Shown: positions 16,986-26,772, counted from the stretch's first letter. The stretch is DNA of 64,000 bases from Sphingobacterium arenae (GCF_014692505.1 NZ_JACNYK010000002.1:1302001-1366000), one strand, 5' to 3'. The notes: generated by a model not told the origin, from the letters alone. Program-made: numbers and translations.

Positions 16986-17684
16986 ATGAATATAGATAAA
17001 AACGAATTTAGAAAATATGCGATCAAGCATCATCGTATCGGAAGTCAACATGTAGATGGTTTTATTTCCCGCGTACAACAAAACATGCCGACAAACCTCA
17101 CCCCTTACATTATCGAGGAGCGTCAGTTAAATGTGGCACAGATGGATGTGTTTTCACGTTTGATGATGGACCGCATTATTTTTCTAGGCGACGCGATTAA
17201 CGACCAAGTAGCGAATATCGTACAAGCACAATTATTATTTTTACAGTCTACCGATGCGCAACGCGATATCCAGATCTATATTAACTCACCCGGCGGCAGT
17301 GTATACGCCGGATTGGGTATTTACGACACCATGCAATATATTGCGCCTGACGTAGCGACCATCTGTACCGGGATGGCAGCTTCCATGGGAGCTGTATTAT
17401 TGGTCGCAGGTGCAAAAGGTAAGCGTGCTGCGCTAAAACATGCGCGCGTAATGATCCACCAGCCTTCTGGCGGAGCACAGGGTGTTGCGTCTGATATGGA
17501 AATCAACTTACGCGAAATGTTAAAATTAAAAGAAGAACTGTATACCATCATTTCCGAACACTCTGGCCAGTCCTATGAATGGGTAGAGAAGTCATCCGAT
17601 CGCGACTATTGGATGAAAGCTGTCGAAGCGAAAGAGTTTGGTATGATTGATGAGGTATTATTGCCCAAAAAAGAAGTTAAATAA
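16986..17684 (+). CDS. clpP: ATP-dependent Clp protease proteolytic subunit
   Basis: Cytoplasmic serine protease subunit, 232 residues, forming the barrel used by ClpX. The catalytic triad is readable: Ser133 (GMAASMGAV), His158 (MIHQPSGGAQG) and Asp207 (SDRDYWM). The N-terminus is about 35 residues longer than E. coli mature ClpP and probably includes a propeptide, as in many Bacteroidota. It is followed after 10 bases by clpX in the same direction, the usual pair. A near-consensus -7 box (TA, three bases, TTTG) lies about 20-30 nt upstream. Confidence 0.97.
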   Translation: MNIDKNEFRKYAIKHHRIGSQHVDGFISRVQQNMPTNLTPYIIEERQLNVAQMDVFSRLMMDRIIFLGDAINDQVANIVQAQLLFLQSTDAQRDIQIYINSPGGSVYAGLGIYDTMQYIAPDVATICTGMAASMGAVLLVAGAKGKRAALKHARVMIHQPSGGAQGVASDMEINLREMLKLKEELYTIISEHSGQSYEWVEKSSDRDYWMKAVEAKEFGMIDEVLLPKKEVK

Positions 17685-17694
17685 CAATTAGTCA

Positions 17695-18945
17695 ATGAGT
17701 AAGGTTAATAATAGAGATGTCCGTTGCTCGTTCTGTGGTATCAGTAAAAATGATGCACAGATGCTTATTGCGGGTGACGGGGCTCATATTTGTGATCGCT
17801 GTGTAACACAGGCCGGTGAAATTTTAGCCGAAGAGCTGAAACAAAGAAAAAGCAAATCTTTGCAGACAACCTTGAAATTGGTGCGTCCGACAGAGATAAA
17901 ACAACACCTGGATCAATACGTAATTGGTCAAGATGATGCTAAAAAAGTAATTTCTGTTGCCGTATACAATCATTACAAACGTCTTAATCAAAAGGTAGAT
18001 AAGGATGAGATCGAAATCGAAAAATCAAACCTCATCATCGTAGGAGAAACCGGAACAGGAAAAACCTTATTGGCAAAAACAGTTGCCAAGATATTGAATG
18101 TCCCTTTTTGTATCGTTGATGCGACTGTTTTGACAGAAGCAGGCTATGTTGGAGAAGATGTAGAAAGTATTTTAACCCGTTTATTGCAAGCTGCGGACTA
18201 CGATGTTGCGGCGGCTGAAAGGGGCATTATCTATATCGATGAAATTGACAAAATTGCCCGTAAGAGCGACAACCCCTCTATTACCCGCGACGTATCTGGT
18301 GAGGGCGTTCAGCAGGCTTTATTGAAAATTCTCGAGGGGACGAATGTGAATGTTCCTCCACAAGGTGGTCGTAAACACCCCGATCAGAAAATGATTTCCG
18401 TTAACACCAGCAATATTCTTTTTTTGTGTGGCGGAGCGTTTGATGGTATTCAGAAAAAGATAGCTAATCGTTTGCGAACACAAACAGTAGGTTATAAAAT
18501 GAAAGAGGATGAACAAGACATAGATCTTAACAACCTCTATAAATATATCACGCCGCTAGATTTAAAGAACTTCGGGCTTATTCCAGAGTTAATTGGTCGT
18601 TTACCGGTATTGACTTATTTAAATCCGTTAGACAAAGAGACCTTATTAAGTATCTTAACAGAGCCTAAAAACTCCTTAATCAAGCAATACGTTAAGTTAT
18701 TTCAATACGAGGACATTGAACTGATCTTCGATAAGGATGTCTATGATTTCATCGTAGAGAAAGCGTGGGAATTCAAATTAGGTGCACGGGGATTACGTAG
18801 CATTTGCGAGGCAATCATGCTCGACGCCATGTTTGAGTTACCGACAAGTAAGGAAGTTGATAGTGCTAAAGTACTACATATCACGCTCGACTATGCGAAG
18901 CAGAAATTTGAAAAATCCGATATAAAAAAATTGCATGTAGCGTAA
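17695..18945 (+). CDS. clpX: ATP-dependent Clp protease ATP-binding subunit ClpX
   Basis: AAA+ unfoldase of 416 residues that feeds tagged proteins into ClpP. The N-terminal C4 zinc-binding domain is complete (VRCSFCGISK and HICDRCV, residues about 9-40). Walker A GETGTGKT lies at residues 117-124 and Walker B IIYIDEIDK at about 178-186. The sensor region and the C-terminal small domain (WEFKLGARGLRSICEAIMLD) are present. Length and all key residues are normal. It forms an operon with clpP and is closed by the terminator at 18952-18980. Confidence 0.97.
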   Translation: MSKVNNRDVRCSFCGISKNDAQMLIAGDGAHICDRCVTQAGEILAEELKQRKSKSLQTTLKLVRPTEIKQHLDQYVIGQDDAKKVISVAVYNHYKRLNQKVDKDEIEIEKSNLIIVGETGTGKTLLAKTVAKILNVPFCIVDATVLTEAGYVGEDVESILTRLLQAADYDVAAAERGIIYIDEIDKIARKSDNPSITRDVSGEGVQQALLKILEGTNVNVPPQGGRKHPDQKMISVNTSNILFLCGGAFDGIQKKIANRLRTQTVGYKMKEDEQDIDLNNLYKYITPLDLKNFGLIPELIGRLPVLTYLNPLDKETLLSILTEPKNSLIKQYVKLFQYEDIELIFDKDVYDFIVEKAWEFKLGARGLRSICEAIMLDAMFELPTSKEVDSAKVLHITLDYAKQKFEKSDIKKLHVA

Positions 18946-18951
18946 AAAAAC

Positions 18952-18980
18952 AAATCCCTCAACAATGTTGGGGGATTTTT
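18952..18980 (+). terminator. Intrinsic terminator after clpPX
   Basis: AAATCCCTCAAC and GTTGGGGGATT pair as an 11-bp stem (one G-T) with a three-base loop, followed by TTTTT. Confidence 0.85.
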
Positions 18981-19019
18981 GTATTTTGAAGTCATTGTTT
19001 TACGAATCGCGAAGTATTT

Positions 19020-19838
19020 ATGACAAAGAAGAAGAGAACGGTCGAAACACCTGTTACGCCAGGGTTGAAATCGAAAGACGATATTGTTACGAACTGGTTA
19101 CCGCGTTATACCGGATGTCCGCTGGAGGAATTTGAGCCGTACGTATTATTGACGAACTTTTCGAAATATGTCAAAATGTTTTCGGACATGCACGGCCAAG
19201 CACCTATCTATGGCGAAGATAAAGCTATGCAAGCCTGTACAGCTGGCGGCATAACAATGATCAACTTTGGGATGGGAAGTCCGATGGCGGCTACCGTGAT
19301 GGATCTTTTGGCGGCGATTGCTCCAAAAGCCGTACTGTTTCTGGGTAAAACCGGCGGGTTAAAAAAGAAAATTCCTGTTGGAGAACTTATATTGCCTATC
19401 GCTGCCGTAAGGGGCGAAGGTACCTCAAACGATTATTTTCCGCCGGAAGTTCCCTCGCTCCCTGCATTTGCGCTACAAAAGGCCATTTCTACAACAATTC
19501 GTGACTATTCACTGGACTATTGGACAGGTACCGTTTATACAACCAATCGACGGGTGTGGGAACACGACAAGGTATTTAAAAAATACTTAAAGAGTATAAG
19601 GGCTATGGCCGTCGATATGGAAACAGCAACCATATTTAGTGTGGGTTTTGCCAATAAAATTCCAACTGGAGCCCTCCTTTTAGTCTCTGATCAACCGATG
19701 GTACCAGATGGTGTAAAAACCGCAGAAAGCGATCTCACGGTAACGGAGAAATACGTGGAAACTCATTTAAAAATAGGTATTGATGCATTAAAGCAACTTA
19801 TCAATAACGGTTTAACCGTTAAACACCTGAAATTTTAG
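19020..19838 (+). CDS. amn: AMP nucleosidase
   Basis: Purine-salvage enzyme of 272 residues that hydrolyses AMP to adenine and ribose 5-phosphate. It has the nucleoside-phosphorylase/MTAN fold with the phosphate/ribose loop FGMGSPMAATVMDLLAAI (about 81-98). The catalytic-end pattern MAVDMETATIFSVGF (about 198-212), whose Glu contacts ribose, is present, followed by LLVSDQPM (Asp acid). It is the short form lacking the long N-terminal domain of E. coli Amn (484 residues), as in Bacteroidota. It stands alone after the clpPX terminator. Confidence 0.9.
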   Translation: MTKKKRTVETPVTPGLKSKDDIVTNWLPRYTGCPLEEFEPYVLLTNFSKYVKMFSDMHGQAPIYGEDKAMQACTAGGITMINFGMGSPMAATVMDLLAAIAPKAVLFLGKTGGLKKKIPVGELILPIAAVRGEGTSNDYFPPEVPSLPAFALQKAISTTIRDYSLDYWTGTVYTTNRRVWEHDKVFKKYLKSIRAMAVDMETATIFSVGFANKIPTGALLLVSDQPMVPDGVKTAESDLTVTEKYVETHLKIGIDALKQLINNGLTVKHLKF

Positions 19839-19879
19839 TTAACAGCTTTAGGTTATCGCGTATAGATTTGGAGGTCTCT

Positions 19880-20179
19880 CTATTTCGTAGGCTCGATCTC
19901 TTGGATAACGTAGATGTCTTCGTTATCTTTTTTCATTTTGTAACGCTCCCTAGCGATGCGTTGAATCTCGCTCGGATTATACTGCACATCTTTTATGGCT
20001 TTCTCTATTCTGGTAATTTCAGATTCATAAAACACCCGCTCACGTTCTAATTTATTTTTTTCCTGTTGGTAGGCAAACTGCGTACTAAGATCGTATCGGT
20101 CAAAAAAACACATCCAAATGAAAAATGCGACGCCCGCAATGAGGTATTTATTCTGAATCAATACTAGAAACCGTTCCAT
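19880..20179 (-). CDS. Septum formation initiator family protein (FtsB/DivIC-like)
   Basis: Small bitopic membrane protein of 99 residues. It has a short cytoplasmic N-terminus, one membrane helix (about residues 10-27, YLIAGVAFFIWMCFF), then a coiled coil (about 35-70, QQEKNKLERERVFYESEITR) and a short tail with RIARERYKMKKDNEDIYVI typical of DivIC. Proteins of this type bridge FtsL and FtsQ at the division site. It lies downstream of eno on the same strand, but a terminator and a palindrome separate them. A near-consensus -7 box (TATCTTTA) lies just upstream, so it probably has its own promoter. Confidence 0.85.
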   Translation of the reverse strand: MERFLVLIQNKYLIAGVAFFIWMCFFDRYDLSTQFAYQQEKNKLERERVFYESEITRIEKAIKDVQYNPSEIQRIARERYKMKKDNEDIYVIQEIEPTK

Positions 20180-20216
20180 AAAGAGGTAAAGTTAAAATTC
20201 TACGATAAAGATAACT

Positions 20217-20250
20217 TTTTTTGTCCTTTTTTTAAAAAAAGGACAAAAAA
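20217..20250. terminator. 34-bp perfect palindrome, terminator-like
   Basis: TTTTTTGTCCTTTTTTT is followed directly by its exact reverse complement, giving a 17-bp-arm palindrome. It would terminate in both directions. It also lies immediately upstream of the probable -7 box of the DivIC-like gene, so it spans that promoter's -33 region. Confidence 0.6.
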
Positions 20251-20377
20251 TCATCGCTGTGGATATTTGACATAAGAGATAGTACGAAGGATGAACTTGT
20301 ACAATCGTCAAACATCCGGATACGACAATTAGTTGTTAAGGAAGGATCGTACAAATTTTTAACCCGTATCCTTATAA

Positions 20378-20408
20378 ATAAAAAGGAAGCATTATGCCTC
20401 CTTTTTTC
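20378..20408 (-). terminator. Intrinsic terminator after eno
   Basis: On the minus strand AAGGAGGC and GCTTCCTT pair (one G-T) around a short ATAAT loop, followed by TTTTTATTT. It lies 22 bases beyond the eno stop codon. Confidence 0.75.
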
Positions 20409-20429
20409 TTATTAAATTCTCAAAATGCC

Positions 20430-21728
<1,299 letters not shown>

Positions 21729-21757
21729 CTATCGTCTTATATTAGTTTCTTTTCTAA

Positions 21758-21782
21758 TCTTAGTGTGCAATGCACACTAAGA
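21758..21782. promoter_or_regulatory. Perfect 11-bp inverted repeat in the eno upstream region
   Basis: TCTTAGTGTGC (21758-21768), AAT, GCACACTAAGA (21772-21782). It lies 33-57 bases before the eno ATG. No T-run follows on the minus strand, so it is not a terminator. It fits an operator or a stabilising hairpin at the 5' end of the eno mRNA. Confidence 0.6.
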
Positions 21783-21867
21783 TACTATTTATAATTAGCA
21801 TAATCAACTTTAGCAAAAATGCTTTATATTATGAATGCCTAAAATTACGAAATCATTAGGATATTAT

Positions 21868-22968
21868 CTATGCTTTCACCATAGCAATAAAGTCGTCGAA
21901 CAAATAGCGCGAATCATGCGGTCCTGGTGACGACTCGGGGTGATACTGTACAGAGAAGGCTTTCTTTCCTTTTAAACGGATTCCCTCAACCGAATTATCA
22001 TTCAAATTAATATGCGTCACTTCGACTTGATCCGATTTTTCGATATCCTCCGCTACGACACCAAAACCGTGATTTTGTGAAGTAATTTCACATCGATTGG
22101 CGATAATATTTTTGACCGGGTGATTTATACCGCGATGTCCATTATGCATTTTTTCCGTACGAATTCCATGTGCCAAGGCGAGCATCTGATGTCCTAAGCA
22201 TATGCCGAACATCGGTTTATCTGCCGCGACAATTTCTTTAATAGTTTGCAGCGCATAGTCTATGGCTGCCGGATCACCGGGCCCGTTGGATATAAAGTAT
22301 CCATCGGGATTCCATTCTTCCATCTCTTTAAACGTGGTCTTCGCCGGAAATACCTTCGCATATACCTGACGTGCGTCAAAGTTGCGTAAAATATTCTTCT
22401 TGATTCCTAAATCCAGTACGGCTATGCGGGTAGGCGCATTTTCTTCTCCGTAATAATAAGGTTCTTTGGTAGATACGACGGAAGATAACTCTAAGCCCTC
22501 CATAGATGGCACTTGTTCTAACTTCGCCTTTAACTCCGCTATATCCAGCGTTTCTGACGATATAATAGCATTCATCGCACCTTTATGACGTATATGACGC
22601 ACCAATGAACGCGTATCGATATCCGAGATCCCCACTAAATTCTCTTCTTCAAAATACGTCTGAATAGACTTATCCGCCATCTGACGACTGTAATTGATAT
22701 TATAATTTTTACAGACCAAGCCGGCAATCTGAATTTTTTCAGACTCTGTATCATCCTCGTCAATTCCGTAATTACCAATATGCGCATTGGTTGTTACCAT
22801 AATCTGTCCATAGTAAGACGGATCTGTAAAGACCTCTTGGTAACCGGTCGTGCCTGTATTAAAACAGATTTCGCCTGTCGTTGTGCCGATTTTTCCGGCT
22901 GCCTTACCGTGATAAACCGTTCCGTCTTCAAGCACCAAAATGGCTGGTAGTTTACTGTAGTTGGTCAT
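21868..22968 (-). CDS. carA: Carbamoyl-phosphate synthase small (glutaminase) subunit
   Basis: Glutamine amidotransferase subunit of 366 residues supplying ammonia for carbamoyl phosphate (arginine and pyrimidine synthesis). The N-terminal CarA domain (AILVLEDGTVYHGKAAG, then NTGTTGYQEVFTDPSYYGQI) is followed by a class I amidotransferase domain. Its catalytic Cys257 is in FGICLGHQM, and His343/Glu345 are in QYHPESSPGP. All residues are intact. The large subunit carB is not adjacent. The 5' region carries a promoter, a 13-codon ORF and an intrinsic terminator, which points to transcription attenuation. Confidence 0.97.
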   Translation of the reverse strand: MTNYSKLPAILVLEDGTVYHGKAAGKIGTTTGEICFNTGTTGYQEVFTDPSYYGQIMVTTNAHIGNYGIDEDDTESEKIQIAGLVCKNYNINYSRQMADKSIQTYFEEENLVGISDIDTRSLVRHIRHKGAMNAIISSETLDIAELKAKLEQVPSMEGLELSSVVSTKEPYYYGEENAPTRIAVLDLGIKKNILRNFDARQVYAKVFPAKTTFKEMEEWNPDGYFISNGPGDPAAIDYALQTIKEIVAADKPMFGICLGHQMLALAHGIRTEKMHNGHRGINHPVKNIIANRCEITSQNHGFGVVAEDIEKSDQVEVTHINLNDNSVEGIRLKGKKAFSVQYHPESSPGPHDSRYLFDDFIAMVKA

Positions 22969-23025
22969 TCTTTATTGCTCTATTATATATTTGTAATCTT
23001 TTTCTGCAGCTATAACTATGGACAT

Positions 23026-23045
23026 AAAAAAAGCCCAAACGGGCT
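23026..23045 (-). terminator. Intrinsic terminator inside the carA leader (possible attenuator)
   Basis: On the minus strand AGCCC-GTTT-GGGCT followed by seven Ts, 58 or so bases before the carA ATG. It lies downstream of the carA promoter (23136-23166), so it would stop carA transcripts unless relieved. It could also end read-through from the gene at 23215-23415. Confidence 0.65.
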
Positions 23046-23070
23046 AAAAATAAATCAAATATGTGGTGAA

Positions 23071-23112
23071 TCAATGTAAACATTGAAACTGTGCGATATC
23101 GCGACGAGACAT
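23071..23112 (-). CDS. Candidate leader peptide MSRRDIAQFQCLH upstream of carA
   Basis: ATG to TGA, 13 codons, lying between the carA promoter and the leader terminator. It contains adjacent Arg-Arg codons; arginine is an end product of the carA pathway. The last part of the ORF overlaps the inverted repeat TCAATGT/ACATTGA (23071-23086 region), and the middle overlaps the palindrome GCGATATCGC (23093-23102). Ribosome stalling could therefore affect leader folding. Coding is not proven. Confidence 0.3.
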   Translation of the reverse strand: MSRRDIAQFQCLH

Positions 23113-23135
23113 GTTACTTCATTTTTCACGGGAGA

Positions 23136-23166
23136 CAAAGGTAAGAAATAAAACGTTCTTTCACAA
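23136..23166 (-). promoter_or_regulatory. Promoter of carA
   Basis: TTG (23166-23164), 20 nt, TACCTTTG (23143-23136) on the minus strand, a full consensus match. The leader to the carA ATG is about 165 nt. A second, weaker -7 box (TACATTTG, 23199-23192) lies further upstream without a matching TTG. Confidence 0.65.
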
Positions 23167-23214
23167 GTGATGAGTTATAAATTATAAATGACAAATGTAT
23201 GGATAATCCCTGAT

Positions 23215-23415
23215 TTATAACGCTTCCAAAATTTCCTGTACACGGCCAATCTGGCCATCGTCCAATCGTACCTTAATACCGCGGTGGTGAAAAGGTGCTG
23301 AAGTAAGTAAATCCTTCACCACCCCCTCGGTCAATTTGCCCGTACGTTGGTCTTTTTTCAACACAATATTCACCAACATACCGGGTTTTATATCTGCTCT
23401 CGTTTTTCCATCCAT
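23215..23415 (-). CDS. YwbE-family protein
   Basis: Protein of 66 residues: DGKTRADIKPGMLVNIVLKKDQRTGKLTEGVVKDLLT, then APFHHRGIKVRLDDGQIGRV. This is the full-length pattern of the small YwbE family (DUF2196), a KOW/SH3-like beta-barrel of unknown function, perhaps nucleic-acid binding. It follows rseP by 16 bases on the same strand and is probably co-transcribed with dxr-rseP. Confidence 0.85.
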   Translation of the reverse strand: MDGKTRADIKPGMLVNIVLKKDQRTGKLTEGVVKDLLTSAPFHHRGIKVRLDDGQIGRVQEILEAL

Positions 23416-23431
23416 AATTTACAACGTTTGT

Positions 23432-24751
23432 TTACCATTTTATAATATCATTGCCAAGCGTAAAAAGCATCAAGGCGATGAGGATAAAGAAGCCGACCAT
23501 TTGGGCTTTCTCAAGGAAGTTATCACTTAATGGTTTACCTTGAATCATCTCCACGAGCAAAAATAGCACGTGCCCTCCATCTAAAGCAGGTATGGGAAGT
23601 AGGTTCATAAAAGCCAAGGCCATGGAAAGCATCCCTACTAAGCTCCAAAATCTTAGCCAATTCACCTCGGTACCAAACATTTTCGCAATTCCTACAGGTC
23701 CCGATAAAGCTTTATCTGCACGCACGTCGCCTTTAAAAATCTTACCGAATCCTTTAATGTTAACCGTAATCACTTCGAAAGCGCGCTTTGTTCCGATAGG
23801 TAAGGATTCTAAGAAGCCGTATGTATGTGCAATGATAGGCAAATCTTCTGTAATCAGTGAAACACCAACTGTTGCGGTAGAATCTACCCGACCTGCCAAG
23901 GTCAATTCCTGTCCGTCTCGCATAACGCTAATGTTTACCGGCTTATTAACATTTTCCTTAATTTCGTCCGAAAATTGATCAAAAAATACGGTTGGTGTAC
24001 CGTTTACAGACAAAATACTATCTCCCACCTGAAACTGCATGCGCTCAGCCTCCGAACCTTTCTCTATTTTGCCAACGCTTTTCATTTTGCGACGAGGTTC
24101 CGCAAATCCCAACGCTTTATGATCGGCCACCTTATTTAAGATATCTGAAGGCACCCTAATTTCTCGCTGCTCACCCTCTCTTTCTATTGTCAGAACTGCT
24201 CCACCCATCATGACTTCTGCCCCCAATACATCTGTATTGAATGCAACCGCGGGCGTACCATTGACCGTTAAAATCCTATCTCCTGCCTGAATACCAATTT
24301 CTTTACCAATAATACCTGGAGCTACACCGTACGCCAATTTGCTGTTATCGACATCACTATCGCCGTATGCAAACGCTAACATCCAAAAGACAACAATTCC
24401 CACAATAACATTCACAATAATCCCCCCCAACATCACAATAAGACGCTGCCATGCTGGTTTGGAACGAAACTCCCAAGGTTGAGGCTCTTGTTTCAGTTGT
24501 TCCGTATCCATAGATTCGTCAATCATTCCCGCGATCTTCACATACCCCCCTAATGGTAGCCAGCCTATTCCGTACTCACAGCCCTTATAATTAAACTTAA
24601 AAAGTTTGACGCCCCACGCGTCGAAGAAAAGGTAGAACTTCTCCACTTTAATGCCAAATGCTCTTGCGGCCAGAAAATGTCCTAGCTCGTGCAATATTAT
24701 CAAAATCGACAGGCCTAAAATCACCTGTCCAATCATTACCAATGTTCCCAT
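23432..24751 (-). CDS. rseP: Site-2 zinc protease RseP (regulated intramembrane proteolysis)
   Basis: Inner-membrane metalloprotease of 439 residues. HELGH in the first membrane helix (His21, Glu22, His25) is the active site. The conserved later motif NLLPIPALDGGHV (about 385-397) supplies the third ligand Asp. Two PDZ domains lie between (about 115-200 and 205-290, e.g. GIIGKEIGIQAGDRILTVNG and VGKIEKGSEAERMQFQVGDS). The family cleaves transmembrane anti-sigma factors, so the FecR proteins encoded elsewhere in this window are possible substrates (inference). It lies 13 bases after dxr in the same operon. Confidence 0.95.
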   Translation of the reverse strand: MGTLVMIGQVILGLSILIILHELGHFLAARAFGIKVEKFYLFFDAWGVKLFKFNYKGCEYGIGWLPLGGYVKIAGMIDESMDTEQLKQEPQPWEFRSKPAWQRLIVMLGGIIVNVIVGIVVFWMLAFAYGDSDVDNSKLAYGVAPGIIGKEIGIQAGDRILTVNGTPAVAFNTDVLGAEVMMGGAVLTIEREGEQREIRVPSDILNKVADHKALGFAEPRRKMKSVGKIEKGSEAERMQFQVGDSILSVNGTPTVFFDQFSDEIKENVNKPVNISVMRDGQELTLAGRVDSTATVGVSLITEDLPIIAHTYGFLESLPIGTKRAFEVITVNIKGFGKIFKGDVRADKALSGPVGIAKMFGTEVNWLRFWSLVGMLSMALAFMNLLPIPALDGGHVLFLLVEMIQGKPLSDNFLEKAQMVGFFILIALMLFTLGNDIIKW

Positions 24752-24764
24752 TTATTTGTTTTTC

Positions 24765-25919
24765 TTATTTCACTAAACTTCGTGCCACAATACGCGTCTC
24801 CGCATCTATGGCCAACAAATCCTCGAAAGAGGGGGTTTCAATCTTCTTTTGCTGACACATTGTCGCTTCGATCAAATCACTCATCCCTAAAAAAGAAATC
24901 TCATCTGCCAAGAACGCCGCTACAGCGACTTCGTTAGCCGCATTCAATACACAGGGGCGATCTCCGCCATCCCTCAGCGATTGATAGGCGAGCTCCAAAT
25001 TACGAAAAGTATCCCTATCCGCCTCTTCAAACGTCAAAGAAGCGTAATTCATAAAGTCAAAACGTTCCAGCGAATTTGGTTGGCGATACGGATATGTCAA
25101 GGCATTCTGAATCGGCAGTTTCATATCCGGTAATCCCATCTGTGCTTTCATGGAGCCATCTTGAAATTGCACCACCGAATGTATAATAGATTGCGGATGT
25201 ACAACCACATCAATCTGCTCAACGTTTAGATCAAACAGCCATCTTGCCTCAATAACTTCTAATCCTTTATTCATTAAGGATGCAGAATCTATCGTTATCT
25301 TCGCTCCCATCACCCAGTTTGGATGCTTCAATGCTTGTTGTTTTGTTACAGTGGTCAAAAAATCTCGGTCTTTTCCCCGAAACGGTCCACCGGACGCGGT
25401 CAGATATATTTTTTCTAACGGATTGGCCTGTTCCCCTACCAAACACTGAAATATAGCAGAATGTTCAGAATCTACAGGCAACATTGCCACGTCATATCGG
25501 CGAACCAGATCCATCATTAGTGCACCGGCTACGACCAATGTTTCTTTGTTTGCCAAAGCAATATCCTTCCCTGCCTCTATTGCCTTCACCGTAGGCAGTA
25601 GACCTGCCGATCCCACGATCGCATTGAGAACCACATCAATTTCGTCGTATTCCACAACTTCCTCCAAGCCACTCTCTCCCGATAGTACCGCTATCTCCAA
25701 ATTTTCCAGCGCACTTTTCACCTGTATATATCTATCCTCGCAGACGATCACCACCGCTTTAGGTTTAAATTCCTGCGCCTGGGCAATCAGCAGATCAGCA
25801 TTCGCACTCGCGGTCAATACCGAAACCTCCAACAACTCTGGAAATGCCCTTATTACCTCCAAGGCTTGCGTACCTACACTCCCCGTAGAACCTAATATGG
25901 CAATACTTTTCTTCTTCAA
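24765..25919 (-). CDS. dxr: 1-deoxy-D-xylulose 5-phosphate reductoisomerase
   Basis: Second enzyme of the MEP isoprenoid pathway, 384 residues, NADPH-dependent. Rossmann motif ILGSTGSVGTQALEVI (about residues 8-23), nucleotide site LANKETLVVAG, metal/substrate motif LPVDSEHSAIFQCL, and the active-site loop LTASGGPFRG are all intact. KITIDSASLMNKGLEVIEA is the conserved substrate-binding stretch. It is followed by rseP and preceded by a membrane protein gene 9 bases upstream. The same dxr-rseP order is common in Bacteroidota. Confidence 0.97.
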   Translation of the reverse strand: MKKKSIAILGSTGSVGTQALEVIRAFPELLEVSVLTASANADLLIAQAQEFKPKAVVIVCEDRYIQVKSALENLEIAVLSGESGLEEVVEYDEIDVVLNAIVGSAGLLPTVKAIEAGKDIALANKETLVVAGALMMDLVRRYDVAMLPVDSEHSAIFQCLVGEQANPLEKIYLTASGGPFRGKDRDFLTTVTKQQALKHPNWVMGAKITIDSASLMNKGLEVIEARWLFDLNVEQIDVVVHPQSIIHSVVQFQDGSMKAQMGLPDMKLPIQNALTYPYRQPNSLERFDFMNYASLTFEEADRDTFRNLELAYQSLRDGGDRPCVLNAANEVAVAAFLADEISFLGMSDLIEATMCQQKKIETPSFEDLLAIDAETRIVARSLVK

Positions 25920-25928
25920 AATGCGTAT

Positions 25929-26720
25929 TTAAATTATATTTTTTAATAATTGTGGATCGTCTCCACCTTTATAATCTTTCATCATATTATGATACGCGGT
26001 TGCCATAACCAAACTAACCGATGGGATAATCACAAACGTATTGATCACACTAAAGATTTTGGCTATAATAAAATAACCTAAATATTCAAACGAAACCTGC
26101 AGTATATAGGCTGTTCCAACCACCAACATCAGCAGCAACAAGTTGATGACGTTACCCTTCGTCAACGCTATACTCAATCGACAGGCACGAAAAAGATTGT
26201 GCTTTTTATCTACGATAAAAAACGGAAAAAAAGTAATTCGAAGCAACACAAACATCATAATCAATCCTGTAAGAAACGGATTAACCTCCATACTCAGTGT
26301 TTCCATATCTGCTCCTAGATACAACAGTGGAAAACTAATCACGGAAGAAAGTAAATAGACTATACCCAATAGAAAAGAATATAGTATAAAGCCCATCAGA
26401 AAGTTTACAAATTGCTTTGCTGTAGGAATATAATCTTTAAAATCTGCATGCTCGACACCCCTTGCAAGCAAGAGAGCTCTTTTTATCAGCACGAGTTGCG
26501 TACCGAAAAACAACGTTACAAAGATAAAACACATCAACCCTTTTAAAATATCTCCGCTTGCGTCTGCCAATGTAAATGCTAAGTAAGATGATAAGCTGGA
26601 TGTGATAAATAATAAAAAACAAAGTCCTGCAATTGAAAAGTAATGGCCTTTCAATATACTTATCGCCTTCAAAAAAACTTCGTTCGCCTTAAAGGTGCTT
26701 TGCTTTAAATATTGTAACAT
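25929..26720 (-). CDS. Six-helix integral membrane protein, function unknown
   Basis: Protein of 263 residues with about six hydrophobic segments. It has a cytoplasmic start (YLKQSTFKANEVFLKAISILKGHY) and a charged loop FFIVDKKHNLFRACRLSIAL before the fifth helix. That loop pattern is seen in DUF975/GPDPase-membrane-domain-like proteins, but I cannot assign a family firmly. It is the first gene of the run with dxr, rseP and the ywbE-like gene. Its promoter carries the same dyad block as that of the small membrane protein at 8774-9034. Confidence 0.75.
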   Translation of the reverse strand: MLQYLKQSTFKANEVFLKAISILKGHYFSIAGLCFLLFITSSLSSYLAFTLADASGDILKGLMCFIFVTLFFGTQLVLIKRALLLARGVEHADFKDYIPTAKQFVNFLMGFILYSFLLGIVYLLSSVISFPLLYLGADMETLSMEVNPFLTGLIMMFVLLRITFFPFFIVDKKHNLFRACRLSIALTKGNVINLLLLMLVVGTAYILQVSFEYLGYFIIAKIFSVINTFVIIPSVSLVMATAYHNMMKDYKGGDDPQLLKNII

Positions 26721-26737
26721 GTTGACAAATAATTATG

Positions 26738-26772
26738 CAAACCTAAATAAATTGCCCTGCATTCACGAACGG
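26738..26772 (-). promoter_or_regulatory. Promoter with dyad-like upstream block, copy 2
   Basis: Minus strand CCGTTC-GT-GAATGC (26772-26759), 13 nt, TAGGTTTG (26745-26738). The right arm and the -7 box match copy 1 at 9061-9095 with identical spacing; the left arm is degenerate. The ATG follows about 18 nt after the -7 box. Confidence 0.5.

Noticed and set aside
21868..22968. A missing or broken carB next to carA
   Set aside because: carA is followed directly by eno with no carB remnant. Unlinked carA and carB are frequent in Bacteroidota, so nothing is truncated here.
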